DNA of 33,893 nucleotides from Scytonema sp. RU_4_4 (GTDB taxonomy: Bacteria > Cyanobacteriota > Cyanobacteriia > Cyanobacteriales > Nostocaceae). Shown here one piece after another: positions 25,848 to 33,893 of this stretch. The stretch spans positions 1 through 33,893 of the forward strand of contig JAAUSC010000059.1 of NCBI GenBank assembly GCA_012031965.1, given 5' to 3'. The notes under the pieces are model-generated. The model was not told the origin of the DNA. It made no database searches and saw only the letters and a list, made by a program, of their open reading frames with translations. Position 1 is the stretch's first letter, and each line of letters starts with the position of its first letter. A program made the position numbers and the translations under genes.

Positions 25848-26424
25848 TCAAGATAATATATTCTATGGATTGTGACAAACAAAGTTTGACAAATCCGTTA
25901 CCGAAAAAACACCCCTCTCAACCCGAATTAATAAAAAAATGAACGAATAATTGAATTATCACCAAGTGATAGCAAGCAGATTATTTTTCGTTTTTCACTT
26001 GTCATTAACCCAATAACATGCCTGACTATCTAGAAATATGATAATTAATAAAAACACTAGCATAAATGATGGAAATTAAATGGTTCGTTTTTAGCAATTT
26101 TATAAAAAAATAGATTTTTTGCAGGTATAAACTTTTTTTTAAATAAAAAAGTATAGATGTTTACTATTGTTTAGCGTCTTGTCAAGTTCTTGATTAGGGT
26201 TGTCAGATAATATTTTTTCTCATCAAAAAATAAGTATATTTCTTTGTAAATTCACACCTATTTAACAAATACATACACTAACAGAATAGATATCAGTGTG
26301 TTTTTGAAAAAAACATGATAATTACAGTCGTTTTCAATTGTGTAGAACACAGGTGGGCTGTTGTAGAGTGCCCACCCTACGTTTGTTGAGAATAGTGCAA
26401 AATCTGAGCAAACCAAGTTTATAG
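25848..26424. other. AT-rich non-coding gap between hglE region and ParB-like gene
   Basis: These 577 bases hold no credible gene. Base composition is strongly AT with A- and T-runs. A GGTGGGC (26352-26358) / GCCCACC (26370-26376) hairpin lies past the stop of the ParB-like gene but lacks a U-run. The promoter of the hgl operon could lie in the upper part near 25850-26000. Confidence 0.5.
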
Positions 26425-27783
26425 TTAAGATGATCCTGTTTTTTCTGCTTGCTTTCCAGTCCACTCTTGCCACCGAATGATTCCGCGACTGACCAATTCT
26501 GGATTCTCACCTCCAATAAAACAGGTACGTCCCATCCTTTCACAAGCAATCAGGATTTCACTATGTCCTATAAATGGAGCAATGACAAAATTATTTGGAT
26601 TTGTATACATATTTAGTAAGTAAGCGACTATTCCCTCAACTCCTTCTACATGAATTGGTATCTGTGGCTTGGATATTGACTGGCGCGAAAAAATACCTAC
26701 ATATAAATTGCCAAGTACTAATTCGTATTGAAATGGCATCCGAGTGCGACTACAAAAGTTATAAATGTTGCCCTCGGAGCGTACTACAGCAACAATTCGA
26801 GCTTCATCTACTAAGTAATCATGATTCCAGCTTGGGGAAAGTGTAGCAATAGCTAGAGCTGCATTGCCAGGAAGCAAGTGCATGAATTGTTTACTAGCAG
26901 TATCTCCACAATAAACAAGATGCTGTTGATTGAGCATCCATTCGTCACCAACATTAACCCAAGGCTTCTTACCTTGGACAACAGTTGGTTTTCCTACTTG
27001 ATGCTGTTCAACCAGAGGCTGAGTTTTCTTTGCGGCTAACTTAGCTTCTCTCTTTGCCATAGCAATTCTAAAGGCTTGCAACTGTAACTCTTGCTGCCTA
27101 AGCCGCCATTGCTCGGCTATTTTACCTTGCTGTTGGGCTTCTTGTTCGTCTCTTTTAACCTGAGCTAATTCCAGAGCCTGTTCCGCCTGTTCTGCTAAGG
27201 CGCGTTCTTTATTCCCCGCTCTAGCTATCTTGAGCAGTTCCGTTTTTATATCGGCTATAGGCGTACCTTTGATTTTTTGTTTGACTTCTTGGTGAATATC
27301 TTTGGCTATCTGCTTATCGTGCTGCAAGCTACGCTCACTGTATCCAACTTCTTTGGCAAACTCTAAATTCGTCTTGGGAGGTGGTGAAATCATTTCACGA
27401 CCTTTGAGGGTATGCTGGTTATCCCCTGCTTTCGCCATGAGTCCGAATCTGTCCAAAATTTTCTGGCGTTCCAATAGCATTTCTGCTCGCTCTAGAGGTT
27501 TTAACTCATTGCGGATAAAATTCTCGTCAATCTCCGCCAAACGAGCTTGATCAGCATCCTCGTAATCAACAACATTACACTCGATTTTTTCTACACCAAG
27601 TAGCCGACAAGCCGTAAGACGGTGTAGCCCAGCAATCAAGTTCAGTTTTCGGTCTATTGTGATCGGGTTCAATAGACCATTTACCTGAATTGATTCTTTC
27701 AACTCCTCAACCTTGTCACCGTTGATGGGACGGCGGTTATGACCTATTTTAATTTGGTCTATGGATACTGACTTTATAGGCAT
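26425..27783 (-). CDS. ParB-domain protein with degenerate DNA methyltransferase C-terminus
   Basis: The protein has 452 aa. Residues 1-100 are a ParB/Srx-like nuclease domain: SVSIDQIKIGHNRR, LIAGLHRLTACRLLGVEKI (GLHR 52-55), ENFIRNELKPLERAEML. Residues about 105-180 are the helix-turn-helix-like part (FAKEVGYSERSLQHD), then a long charged coiled region to about 255. Residues 275-446 follow the layout of phage-type ParB-methyltransferase fusions: VGDEWMLNQQHLVYCGDTA, and at the end LIACERMGRTCFIGGENPELV and IIRWQEWTGKQAEK. The catalytic motifs are lost: the DPPY site reads LSPSW (315-319) and the DPFxGSG SAM loop reads APFIGHS (402-408). It is likely an inactive methyltransferase kept as a DNA-binding or regulatory protein. 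It stands alone between two glycolipid gene groups. Confidence 0.8.
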   Translation of the reverse strand: MPIKSVSIDQIKIGHNRRPINGDKVEELKESIQVNGLLNPITIDRKLNLIAGLHRLTACRLLGVEKIECNVVDYEDADQARLAEIDENFIRNELKPLERAEMLLERQKILDRFGLMAKAGDNQHTLKGREMISPPPKTNLEFAKEVGYSERSLQHDKQIAKDIHQEVKQKIKGTPIADIKTELLKIARAGNKERALAEQAEQALELAQVKRDEQEAQQQGKIAEQWRLRQQELQLQAFRIAMAKREAKLAAKKTQPLVEQHQVGKPTVVQGKKPWVNVGDEWMLNQQHLVYCGDTASKQFMHLLPGNAALAIATLSPSWNHDYLVDEARIVAVVRSEGNIYNFCSRTRMPFQYELVLGNLYVGIFSRQSISKPQIPIHVEGVEGIVAYLLNMYTNPNNFVIAPFIGHSEILIACERMGRTCFIGGENPELVSRGIIRWQEWTGKQAEKTGSS

Positions 27784-28752
27784 AATTGCTGCTCTTTAGT
27801 GTTGTCAGCTAAAACACTAACAATAAGATATCGCTAGTTTATTTCATAAGTACTATCAAAAACAGAAATTTCATCAGAATTATGATGAAAATATTTTATG
27901 TCTCGCCACTGTGCGAAGACCAATCTAAAAAATGCAGTATAAATCATTAGGTGAATTATGAACTTCACGGATTCCTCCAAAACATGAAATAGCGCTGTTG
28001 AACCAATATATTGCATTTACATTTTATTCTTGAGAATTGTATCTGTATATTTTTTTTCATTTCATTATGAAACCTTTATTTTTTTTGATGACTCTACTGA
28101 CTGACTTAAAATCACGGAAGTTAATCAGCGTCAAAAAGTTCCCTGTTTAGTCTTTGAGTTATCTGCCTGAGGACGAAAGGGAGAAGTTAAAGAATAGAGA
28201 GGCAGCGCCGTCAATTTCCACTTTCTTAGTAAGTGATGTAGCAAAAAGAGAAATAAAATTTTTATTTTTTTGTAGTTTATGCAACAACATTTTTTCGACA
28301 TTTTGTTCTCTAAAATTTAAAACGAGTTAACAAAAAATCGGATGAAATATATGTTTCTCTGGTTGACAAAATCAAAGTTTTTTGCCACTATGGAAGACAT
28401 GTTTTTGCAAATTCTATCTGATATCGCTTCGTTTTACTTGAGACTAAGGTTTATTGGAAGCGTTTCTAGGTTTTTAAACTAATTGTTCCAATATTATTTA
28501 TGTTGGAATAGAAATTAGTAGATTTTTGTGTCACGATACAACTTGTGTTTTTCCACTGACATCGTTATTCTTGGTAGCTTTGTTCTAAGCAATTGCGTAC
28601 AAAATTTTCTAACACTTATAAGACTTTTCCAGTGAAAAATATCAGGTTCACACAGGAAAAGTTCTCTTGATGAATTTCCAGATGTATCCACAGCAATCAA
28701 CTGGTATACCTATTCAAGCTACCCTTCGGCATAACACAATTGAGATGAAAAT
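27784..28752. other. Long AT-rich non-coding region upstream of hgdB
   Basis: I find no convincing gene in these 969 bases. It separates the minus-strand ParB-like gene from the plus-strand hgd genes, so it holds both promoters. An imperfect palindrome at 28479-28518 (CTAATT-TTCCAA, then TTGGAA-AATTAG) is the only structure I can point to. Start sites and NtcA or HetR boxes could not be assigned by eye. Confidence 0.5.
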
Positions 28753-29979
28753 ATGGCAGCAGAAAAAGAAAGCCAATTATACACAAAACCCTCGAATCGG
28801 TGGCAAATTATATTAGCAGCTCTTATTGCTTCAGCTACCGGACTCCTCTTTTTTCATAATTTTTCACGAAGATCTAACCTTCACACTCAGGTAGTAAAAG
28901 CTCCAGAAGCAGTTCCAACAAAGGTTGATAGAGTTGCTGTGACTGCGTTAGGACGTTTGCAGCCTCAAGGTGAAGTGACGAAGTTATTTGCTCCCAGCTC
29001 ACTCTCTGGCGTCCGAGTTGAAAAAATGTTTCCTAAAGAAGGAGATAAGGTTCGTGCTGGACAGGTTCTAGCTTTATTGGAAGGTTATGCTCGCAGTAAA
29101 GCAGCTTTACAACAAGCTTTAGACAAAGTTCAAGTCGCGCAAGCTCAACTCGCACAAGTGAAAGCTGGAGCAAAATCAGGAGACATAGAAGCTCAAAAAG
29201 CGGCGATCGCCCGCTTAGGATCACAATTAACAGGAGAAGCGGCGGCTAAGCAAGCGACAGTGACTCGCTTGGAGGCTGAGTTAGAAAATGCTCAAACCGA
29301 AAACAATCGATACCAGCAACTTTATAAAGAAGGTGTCATTTCTGCTTCTGTTGCAGATAGCAAGCGTTTGCAACAACAGACAGTGCAACAGCAACTAACA
29401 GAAGCCAAGGCAAACCTTGACAGTTCTGTCAACACTATAAACGACCAGATCGAAGAGGCAAAAGCTAAATTAGGGAGTATCAAAGAAGTACGTGTTGTTG
29501 ATGTTAAGTTGGCAGAAACTGAAGTTCAGAGTGCGATGACTGCTGTCCAACAAGCAAAAGCAGATTATGATTTAACATACCTCAAATCTCCCATAGATGG
29601 AAGAATTTTAAAAATTCACGCCAAAACAGGAGAAGTGAACAGTAACGAAGGAATTGTTGAGGTAGGCAAAACATCTCAAATGTATGTGGTGGCGGAAATT
29701 TATCAAACTGATATTGGCAAAGTCCGTATCGGTCAAAAAGCGACCATCACCAGCACTGCATTTCCCAAAAAAATAAAAGGAACCGTAAGTAAAATTGGTT
29801 TGCAAGTTGACAGACAAAATATCCTCAGTGTCAATCCAGCCGCAGACACAGACCGTAGAATTATTCAGGTAAAAATCCGTATTGATGATCCAGCGGATAG
29901 TCAAAAGGTCGCAGGTTTAACCAACTTACAAGTGGATGTTGCTATTCACATTCAGTCAACAGTACACAGTAATCAGTGA
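28753..29979 (+). CDS. hgdB: HgdB: DevB-type membrane fusion protein of an ABC exporter
   Basis: HlyD/DevB-like periplasmic adaptors link an inner-membrane ABC permease to an outer-membrane channel; in heterocysts this machinery exports glycolipids. Length 408 aa. One N-terminal membrane helix (about 18-36) is followed by the DevB start VTALGRLQPQGEVTKLFAPSS and a lipoyl-like half (VEKMFPKEGDKVRAGQVLALLEG). A long alpha-hairpin spans about 110-245, then the second lipoyl half (YDLTYLKSPIDGRILKIHAKTGEV), and the beta-barrel region ends VDVAIHIQS. The last ten codons lie in a repeat. hgdC follows after 100 bases. In Anabaena hgdB-hgdC-hgdA sits near the hgl genes, and I recall it as needed for the glycolipid layer. 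Confidence 0.87.
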   Translation: MAAEKESQLYTKPSNRWQIILAALIASATGLLFFHNFSRRSNLHTQVVKAPEAVPTKVDRVAVTALGRLQPQGEVTKLFAPSSLSGVRVEKMFPKEGDKVRAGQVLALLEGYARSKAALQQALDKVQVAQAQLAQVKAGAKSGDIEAQKAAIARLGSQLTGEAAAKQATVTRLEAELENAQTENNRYQQLYKEGVISASVADSKRLQQQTVQQQLTEAKANLDSSVNTINDQIEEAKAKLGSIKEVRVVDVKLAETEVQSAMTAVQQAKADYDLTYLKSPIDGRILKIHAKTGEVNSNEGIVEVGKTSQMYVVAEIYQTDIGKVRIGQKATITSTAFPKKIKGTVSKIGLQVDRQNILSVNPAADTDRRIIQVKIRIDDPADSQKVAGLTNLQVDVAIHIQSTVHSNQ

Positions 29980-30062
29980 ACAGTGAACAGTGATAGCTGA
30001 TAACTGATAACTGGTAACTGATTACTAGTAACTGCTAACTGGTAACTGATAACTGATAACTG
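29952..30062 (+). repeat. Long degenerate CTGATAA/CAGTGAA tandem tract between hgdB and hgdC
   Basis: More than twelve 7-base units (TGATAAC, GGTAACT, AGTGAAC and variants) run from inside the last hgdB codons to just before the hgdC start. This is the longest STRR tract in the window. It fills almost the whole 100-base spacer. Confidence 0.85.
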
Positions 30063-30079
30063 TACTCAAGGCTGGAATC

Positions 30080-31258
30080 ATGGTTGTTAAAACTCCTTTG
30101 GCATGGTTGCAACTCGTCCGAAACAAAGTTCGTTCTCTTGTGGCTGTCGCTGGTATTGGTTTTATTGTGATTTTGATGTTTATGCAACTTGGTTTCCAAG
30201 ATGCTCTTTATTCCAGCGCTACCCAAGTGCATCGACATCTCCAAGGTGATTTATTTTTAGTGAGTTCTCAATATAAAGCATTAACAGCAAATCAAAGCTT
30301 TTTCCGGACTCGCTTGTATCAAGCCTTGGGGTTTAATGGTGTTGAGTCTGTCAGTCCTATGTATATAGGATTTGCTAAATTTAAAAATCCCATTAATGGT
30401 CAGAAATATTCAATATATGTTATTGGGTTTGAACCAGGAAAGCCTGTTATGGCTATACCAGAGATTGAGGCAAATTTAGATAAAATTAAAATTCCTGATG
30501 TTGTGCTTTTTGACCGGAATTCCCGACCAGAGTTTGGGGATATTGCATCTCAGTTGAAAAAGAAAAAGACTGAACAAATTATTGAAATCTTTCCTTTTAA
30601 CTCATTAGCTGGTTATAGAGTGAGAGTTGGTGGCTTATTCAGTTTAGGTCCTTCATTTGGGGTAGATGGAAATTTAATTGTTAGTGACTCTACTTTCCTT
30701 AGAATATTTCCAAACAGCCGTCCAGCAGAAATGATAGATATAGGTGCAATCACCTTGAAGCCTGGTGTGAATCAGCAAAATGTTCAACAAGATTTACAAG
30801 ACAATTTACCTGATGACATTCTAGTTTTTACCCGTCAAGGATTTATTGATTTTGAGAAAGAATATTGGGCTAACAGAACGCCAATTGGTTTTATTCTTAA
30901 TCTCATGTTATCAATGGCTTCTGTAGTTGGTATAGTCATTGTTTATCAAATTCTTTACAGTAATATTTCCAATCAACTCATTGCTTATGCCACTTTAAAA
31001 GCTATAGGTTATGCGAACAATTATCTATTTAATGTTGTCTTTCAGCAGGCTTTTATCTTAGCAGTTTTAGGTTATATACCTGGATTTGCTTTTTCTTTAG
31101 GTTTATATGATTTTGCGATGCAAGTCACTAAATTACCGATAATGATGTCTGTACACAATGCAATCATCGTCTTAATCTCAACAATATTAATGTGTATGAC
31201 TTCTGGAGCATTAGCTATTAATCAACTCCGGTCTACAGATCCAGCAGATATTTTCTAG
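30080..31258 (+). CDS. hgdC: HgdC: DevC-type ABC transporter permease
   Basis: This inner-membrane partner of HgdB has the MacB/FtsX-like fold. Length 392 aa matches DevC proteins (about 385). One N-terminal helix (about 20-42, VAVAGIGFIVILMFMQLGF) is followed by a large periplasmic domain and three C-terminal helices (about 273-295, 318-345 and 355-378). The DevC-like blocks TPLAWLQLVRNKVRSLVAV, DLFLVSSQYKALTANQSF, SNQLIAYATLKAIGYANNYL and the end LRSTDPADIF are visible. The ATG has only a weak AAGG site upstream. No ATPase gene follows, so the ATP-binding subunit must come from elsewhere, for example DevA. Confidence 0.9.
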   Translation: MVVKTPLAWLQLVRNKVRSLVAVAGIGFIVILMFMQLGFQDALYSSATQVHRHLQGDLFLVSSQYKALTANQSFFRTRLYQALGFNGVESVSPMYIGFAKFKNPINGQKYSIYVIGFEPGKPVMAIPEIEANLDKIKIPDVVLFDRNSRPEFGDIASQLKKKKTEQIIEIFPFNSLAGYRVRVGGLFSLGPSFGVDGNLIVSDSTFLRIFPNSRPAEMIDIGAITLKPGVNQQNVQQDLQDNLPDDILVFTRQGFIDFEKEYWANRTPIGFILNLMLSMASVVGIVIVYQILYSNISNQLIAYATLKAIGYANNYLFNVVFQQAFILAVLGYIPGFAFSLGLYDFAMQVTKLPIMMSVHNAIIVLISTILMCMTSGALAINQLRSTDPADIF

Positions 31259-31276
31259 CATTCTGAATTCTTCTCA

Positions 31277-31318
31277 ACAGTTATCAGTTATCAGTTATCA
31301 GCTATCACTGTTCACTGA
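31277..31318 (-). repeat. TGATAAC tract, inverted, between hgdC and hgdA
   Basis: Units of TTATCAG run in the opposite sense to the tract at 29952-30062. The two tracts flank hgdC and could pair over 1.2 kb in the transcript or recombine to invert hgdC. Confidence 0.8.
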
Positions 31319-31359
31319 TTTAATCAGCCTCAATTTTTCATTACAATGCTCTATCCTCT

Positions 31360-32364
31360 ATGAACTTGAACAACAAAACTCTCCTCATCACTGGAATTGG
31401 CGGATTTATGGGCTTGCGTGCTACAGAACGAGCTCTGTCCCAGGGGATGAAGGTTTGTGGATTACAAGATTCTTCAGATAAGAACAAAAAAGCACAAAAC
31501 TTGGGTGCTAAGGTCATTTATGGTAGTGTAACTGATCCAACTGTTGCTCAAAAGGCGTGTCTTGGAGTAGACATAGTTTTACACACAGATGAACTGGCAA
31601 AAGAAGGTGGTTCACTAGACCAATTTCGCAAGATAAATGTCGAGGGAACTATTAACATAGTGCAAGCTGCCAAAAATTCTGGCGTTAAAACTTTTGTTCA
31701 TCTCTCAAGTGTTCTTGTTTACGGTTTTAACTATCCTGATCGCATCACCGAAGATGGACCACTCTGTGGTGAAAATAATCCCTACTGTCAGACAAAAATA
31801 GAAGCTGAAAAAGCACTTTTAGAACTGAATGATCCTGGCAATTTTGGCATCATTATCATTAGACCAGGAGATGTTTACGGACCTGGGAGTATTCCTTGGA
31901 CAGTTCGACCGCTTCTTATGATGAAGCAAAGATTATTTGCCTATGCTAATGATGGGCGGGGAGTTATTAATCATGTGTACGTTGATAACCTCATTGATGC
32001 CATTTTCCTTGCCATTGAAAAAGAAGCATATGGGGAAATTTTTAATATTACTGATGGGCAAGAAACAACTTGGAAAGAATATTTTACAAGCTTAGCAGAG
32101 GTAGCAGGTTTACCCGCACCTTTTTCTTTACCAAAAGATGAACTGAAACTATTTCTCCAGTTACGCTATCAAGGACAAAAACTCTTTCGTAAACAAGCTG
32201 ATATTCTACCAGAGGCTGTAGATTTTATGTCTCGCCCTTATGCTTATTCAATTGCTAAAGCACAAAAGCTGTTAAATTATCAACCAACAGTTGATTTAAA
32301 AGAGGGAATGCGGCTTACACAAGAATGGCTCAAAAAAATGGATATTCAAAAATTGATGCAATAG
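31360..32364 (+). CDS. hgdA: HgdA: NAD-dependent epimerase/dehydratase family protein
   Basis: This is an extended SDR fold of 334 aa. The NAD-binding loop is GIGGFMG (12-18). The active site shows Ser116/117 in HLSSVLVYG and Tyr142-Lys146 in PYCQTK. PGDVYGPGSIPW and the C-terminal KAQKLLNYQPTVDLKEGMRLT are typical of nucleotide-sugar epimerases and 3beta-HSD-like relatives. In Anabaena an epimerase gene of this kind follows hgdB-hgdC and is reported, as I recall, to be needed for a normal glycolipid layer. It may act on the sugar donor or on the glycolipid itself, since the family also includes lipid-modifying members. The substrate cannot be told from sequence. It lies 101 bases after hgdC on the same strand. 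Confidence 0.85.
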   Translation: MNLNNKTLLITGIGGFMGLRATERALSQGMKVCGLQDSSDKNKKAQNLGAKVIYGSVTDPTVAQKACLGVDIVLHTDELAKEGGSLDQFRKINVEGTINIVQAAKNSGVKTFVHLSSVLVYGFNYPDRITEDGPLCGENNPYCQTKIEAEKALLELNDPGNFGIIIIRPGDVYGPGSIPWTVRPLLMMKQRLFAYANDGRGVINHVYVDNLIDAIFLAIEKEAYGEIFNITDGQETTWKEYFTSLAEVAGLPAPFSLPKDELKLFLQLRYQGQKLFRKQADILPEAVDFMSRPYAYSIAKAQKLLNYQPTVDLKEGMRLTQEWLKKMDIQKLMQ

Positions 32365-32392
32365 AAATGTCGCTTAATACCCTACTTTTAAC

Positions 32393-32516
32393 GGGAGCAT
32401 CCCATTTTTGTCAATTTGTAGTGCGGGCTATCTAGTCCGCTTAGTTAAATAAGGATTAGTTAAATAAGGGAGCAAGATGCTCCCACTCCTCGTATTGTTT
32501 CAAATTTGGGATGCTC
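32393..32516. repeat. MITE-like element, second copy
   Basis: It opens with GGGAGCATCCCATTTTTG (32393 on) and closes with CAAATTTGGGATGCTC (32501-32516), the same end as the element at 18849-19010. An inner hairpin GGGAGCA-AGA-TGCTCCC spans 32468-32484. It separates hgdA from the glycosyltransferase gene. Confidence 0.65.
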
Positions 32517-32591
32517 ACCTTTTAACCCTAGCTTCAAACAACAAAAAATTACTTGCGTAAAATTTTCACAAAGCAATAACTCTCATATTTC

Positions 32592-33611
32592 ATGGAATCT
32601 CTGCACCATTTTTTTCTTATGAGCAATAATCAGCCAAGGTTGAGCATTGGACTACCTGTATACAATGGCGAAAAATTTATCAAAGAAGCCATAGATTCAC
32701 TTTTGGCTCAGACCTTTAAAGATTTCGAGTTAATTATCTCAGATAATGCATCTACAGACAAAACTGAGGAAATTTGTAGAGCATACGCTGTTAAAGATAA
32801 ACGCATTCATTACTACCGTAATGAAAAGAATATCGGTTGTGCCCGTAACTTCAATCGCGTCTTTGAATTGTCTTCAGGTGAGTACTTTAAGTGGGCTGCT
32901 CATGATGATCTGCATGCTCCAGATTTTCTCATGAAGTGCATTGAGGTACTTGACAAAGACGATACCGTTATCTTGTGTCACTCCAAGACCCATTTCATTG
33001 ACGAACACGGTAAATTTCTACAAAACTACGATATCCAACTCCGAACTGATTCACTAAAACCACACGAGCGTTTTCATGAGCTTCTTACTAAGCATCTGTG
33101 CTACCAAATTTACGGGGTGATACGCGCAAGCGCCCTCAGAAGGACACCGCCTATGGGTAGTTACGGTCATGCAGATGGAATTTTGTTATTAAGACTTGGT
33201 CTAGTCGGTCGGTTTTATGAAATTCCCGAATACCTGTTCTTTGCTAGAAGCCATCCGCAACAATCAATGAGTATGTTCTTTCCAAATTACTTGTTGCTTG
33301 CTAACAACAATCCACAATACTCATTGAGTATGCTGCCTGATTACTATTCATATACTGTGTGGTTTGATTCATCAAAGAAGGGTAAAATTTTAGTCCCACA
33401 TTGGAGAATATTTTGGGAGTATTTGTTCTCGGTCTGGCGGAGTTCACTGAATTGGTATCAGCGGATATGTTGCTATAGAAGTTTGCTGACGCAGTTAAAA
33501 GGAACCGAATATCTTTTGATAAAAGACTTGCTGATAGCTGCCCAAATTTTCCGTAAACGTTTGCGAAGAAAATCAATACAAGAACAGGCAAGATTCTTTG
33601 TAAATTACTAA
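32592..33611 (+). CDS. Family 2 glycosyltransferase
   Basis: A GT-A fold enzyme of 339 aa. The donor-binding motifs are LSIGLPVYNGEKFI (about 17-30), IISDNASTD (48-56), NIGCARNFN and AAHDD (102-106, the DxD-like site). The C-terminal 100 residues are rich in aromatic and basic residues, suggesting contact with the membrane surface, but there is no clear membrane helix. The ATG at 32619 (MSNNQPRL) gives a more typical family length before the first strand than the one at 32592; neither has a ribosome-binding site. Anabaena carries several glycosyltransferases beside the hgd genes, one of them the heterocyst-glycolipid enzyme HglT. Without comparison I cannot say that this gene is its equivalent. 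Confidence 0.85.
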   Translation: MESLHHFFLMSNNQPRLSIGLPVYNGEKFIKEAIDSLLAQTFKDFELIISDNASTDKTEEICRAYAVKDKRIHYYRNEKNIGCARNFNRVFELSSGEYFKWAAHDDLHAPDFLMKCIEVLDKDDTVILCHSKTHFIDEHGKFLQNYDIQLRTDSLKPHERFHELLTKHLCYQIYGVIRASALRRTPPMGSYGHADGILLLRLGLVGRFYEIPEYLFFARSHPQQSMSMFFPNYLLLANNNPQYSLSMLPDYYSYTVWFDSSKKGKILVPHWRIFWEYLFSVWRSSLNWYQRICCYRSLLTQLKGTEYLLIKDLLIAAQIFRKRLRRKSIQEQARFFVNY

Positions 33612-33779
33612 TTTCTATAGATTTATTATTTCAACTAGCAAAAGCTTTCTTTTTTAGCTTTTTCTAAATTTCAAGACCAAGGTAAAAATCTAGGCCTATT
33701 TTATTCTATGCACGACCACCCTGCAATAAATTGAAAGGCAATCAGCCAGGAACTTGAGTTCCTGCTGATTGAGGAAGAA

Positions 33780-33893
33780 TGAAATAACCCTCAATACGGT
33801 TCGGTTAAGGAGGTTATCTCAAGAGAGATCCCCCCCCCAACCCACGCCAGTCCGCTCAACGGGGGGATCTTATCCGAACCGTATTGAAATAAC
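33780..33893. mobile_element. Palindromic element with 9-bp flanking direct repeats
   Basis: TGAAATAAC occurs at 33780-33788 and again at 33885-33893, the window edge. Inside lie inverted ends CAATACGGTTCGG (33792-33804) and CCGAACCGTATTG (33874-33886), extendable to 18 bases with one mismatch. Inner GATCCCCCC / GGGGGGATC runs also face each other. The form is that of a non-autonomous transposable element, with the direct repeats as possible target duplication. The rest of the 282-base gap after the glycosyltransferase holds no gene. Confidence 0.65.

Noticed and set aside
26352-26376. Terminator for the ParB-like gene
   Set aside because: Stem of 7 bp with an 11-base loop and no U-run.
29952-30062. 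Possible CRISPR array
   Set aside because: Repeat units are 7 bases with no spacers of constant length; this is an STRR tract.
1-33893. tRNA, rRNA or intact insertion sequence
   Set aside because: No T-loop pattern, rRNA segment or transposase frame was found by eye in the gaps.

Overview
The window comes from a filamentous, heterocyst-forming cyanobacterium (order Nostocales). It carries phycobilisome genes next to an almost complete heterocyst-glycolipid biosynthesis island. It has about 14 copies of the HIP1 octamer GCGATCGC (for example 1454-1461 and 22510-22517), TGATAAC-type short tandem repeats, and several dispersed palindromic repeats typical of that order. The genus cannot be fixed from the sequence.

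Region 1 (1-6.4 kb, + strand) is a compact phycocyanin cluster: pcyA (cut by the window edge), cpcB, cpcA, cpcC, cpcD, a CpcS/CpeS-type chromophore lyase, an unrecognised HExxH protein whose start overlaps the lyase stop, and cpcG. It contains bilin synthesis, apoproteins, rod linkers, a lyase and a rod-core linker. It has no cpcE/cpcF, so it may be an accessory phycocyanin set. Repeats and two IS200/IS605-like end relics interrupt it.

Region 2 (6.4-8.8 kb) holds a small gene not previously called by length, psb34-like (- strand, with its own terminator), then hetI (+), the phosphopantetheinyl transferase. A repeat-rich gap and a strong two-way terminator follow, where Anabaena carries hetN.

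Region 3 (8.8-25.8 kb, - strand) is the glycolipid aglycone synthase. In transcription order it is a small conserved gene, KS-AT (hglE), ACP-ACP-KR first half (hglF), a one-pass membrane protein (hglG position), KR second half-DH (hglD), KS-CLF-AT (hglC), a PfaD-type enoyl reductase (hglA, broken by a one-base frameshift here) and ACP-thioester reductase (hglB/hetM). Together these match a PUFA synthase taken apart: PfaA = hglE+hglF+hglD, the PfaC front half = hglC, PfaD = hglA. HglB would release the chain reductively, and HetI would activate the carrier proteins. The hgl letters rest on domain content plus remembered gene order in Anabaena sp. PCC 7120.

Region 4 (25.8-28.7 kb) is AT-rich and mostly non-coding. 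It carries one unusual gene, a ParB-domain protein fused to what looks like a catalytically dead DNA methyltransferase.

Region 5 (28.7-33.9 kb, + strand) is hgdB-hgdC-hgdA (membrane fusion protein, DevC-type permease, epimerase/dehydratase) and a family-2 glycosyltransferase, plausibly for glycolipid modification and export. No DevA-type ATPase is present. The window ends in a palindromic element flanked by 9-bp direct repeats.
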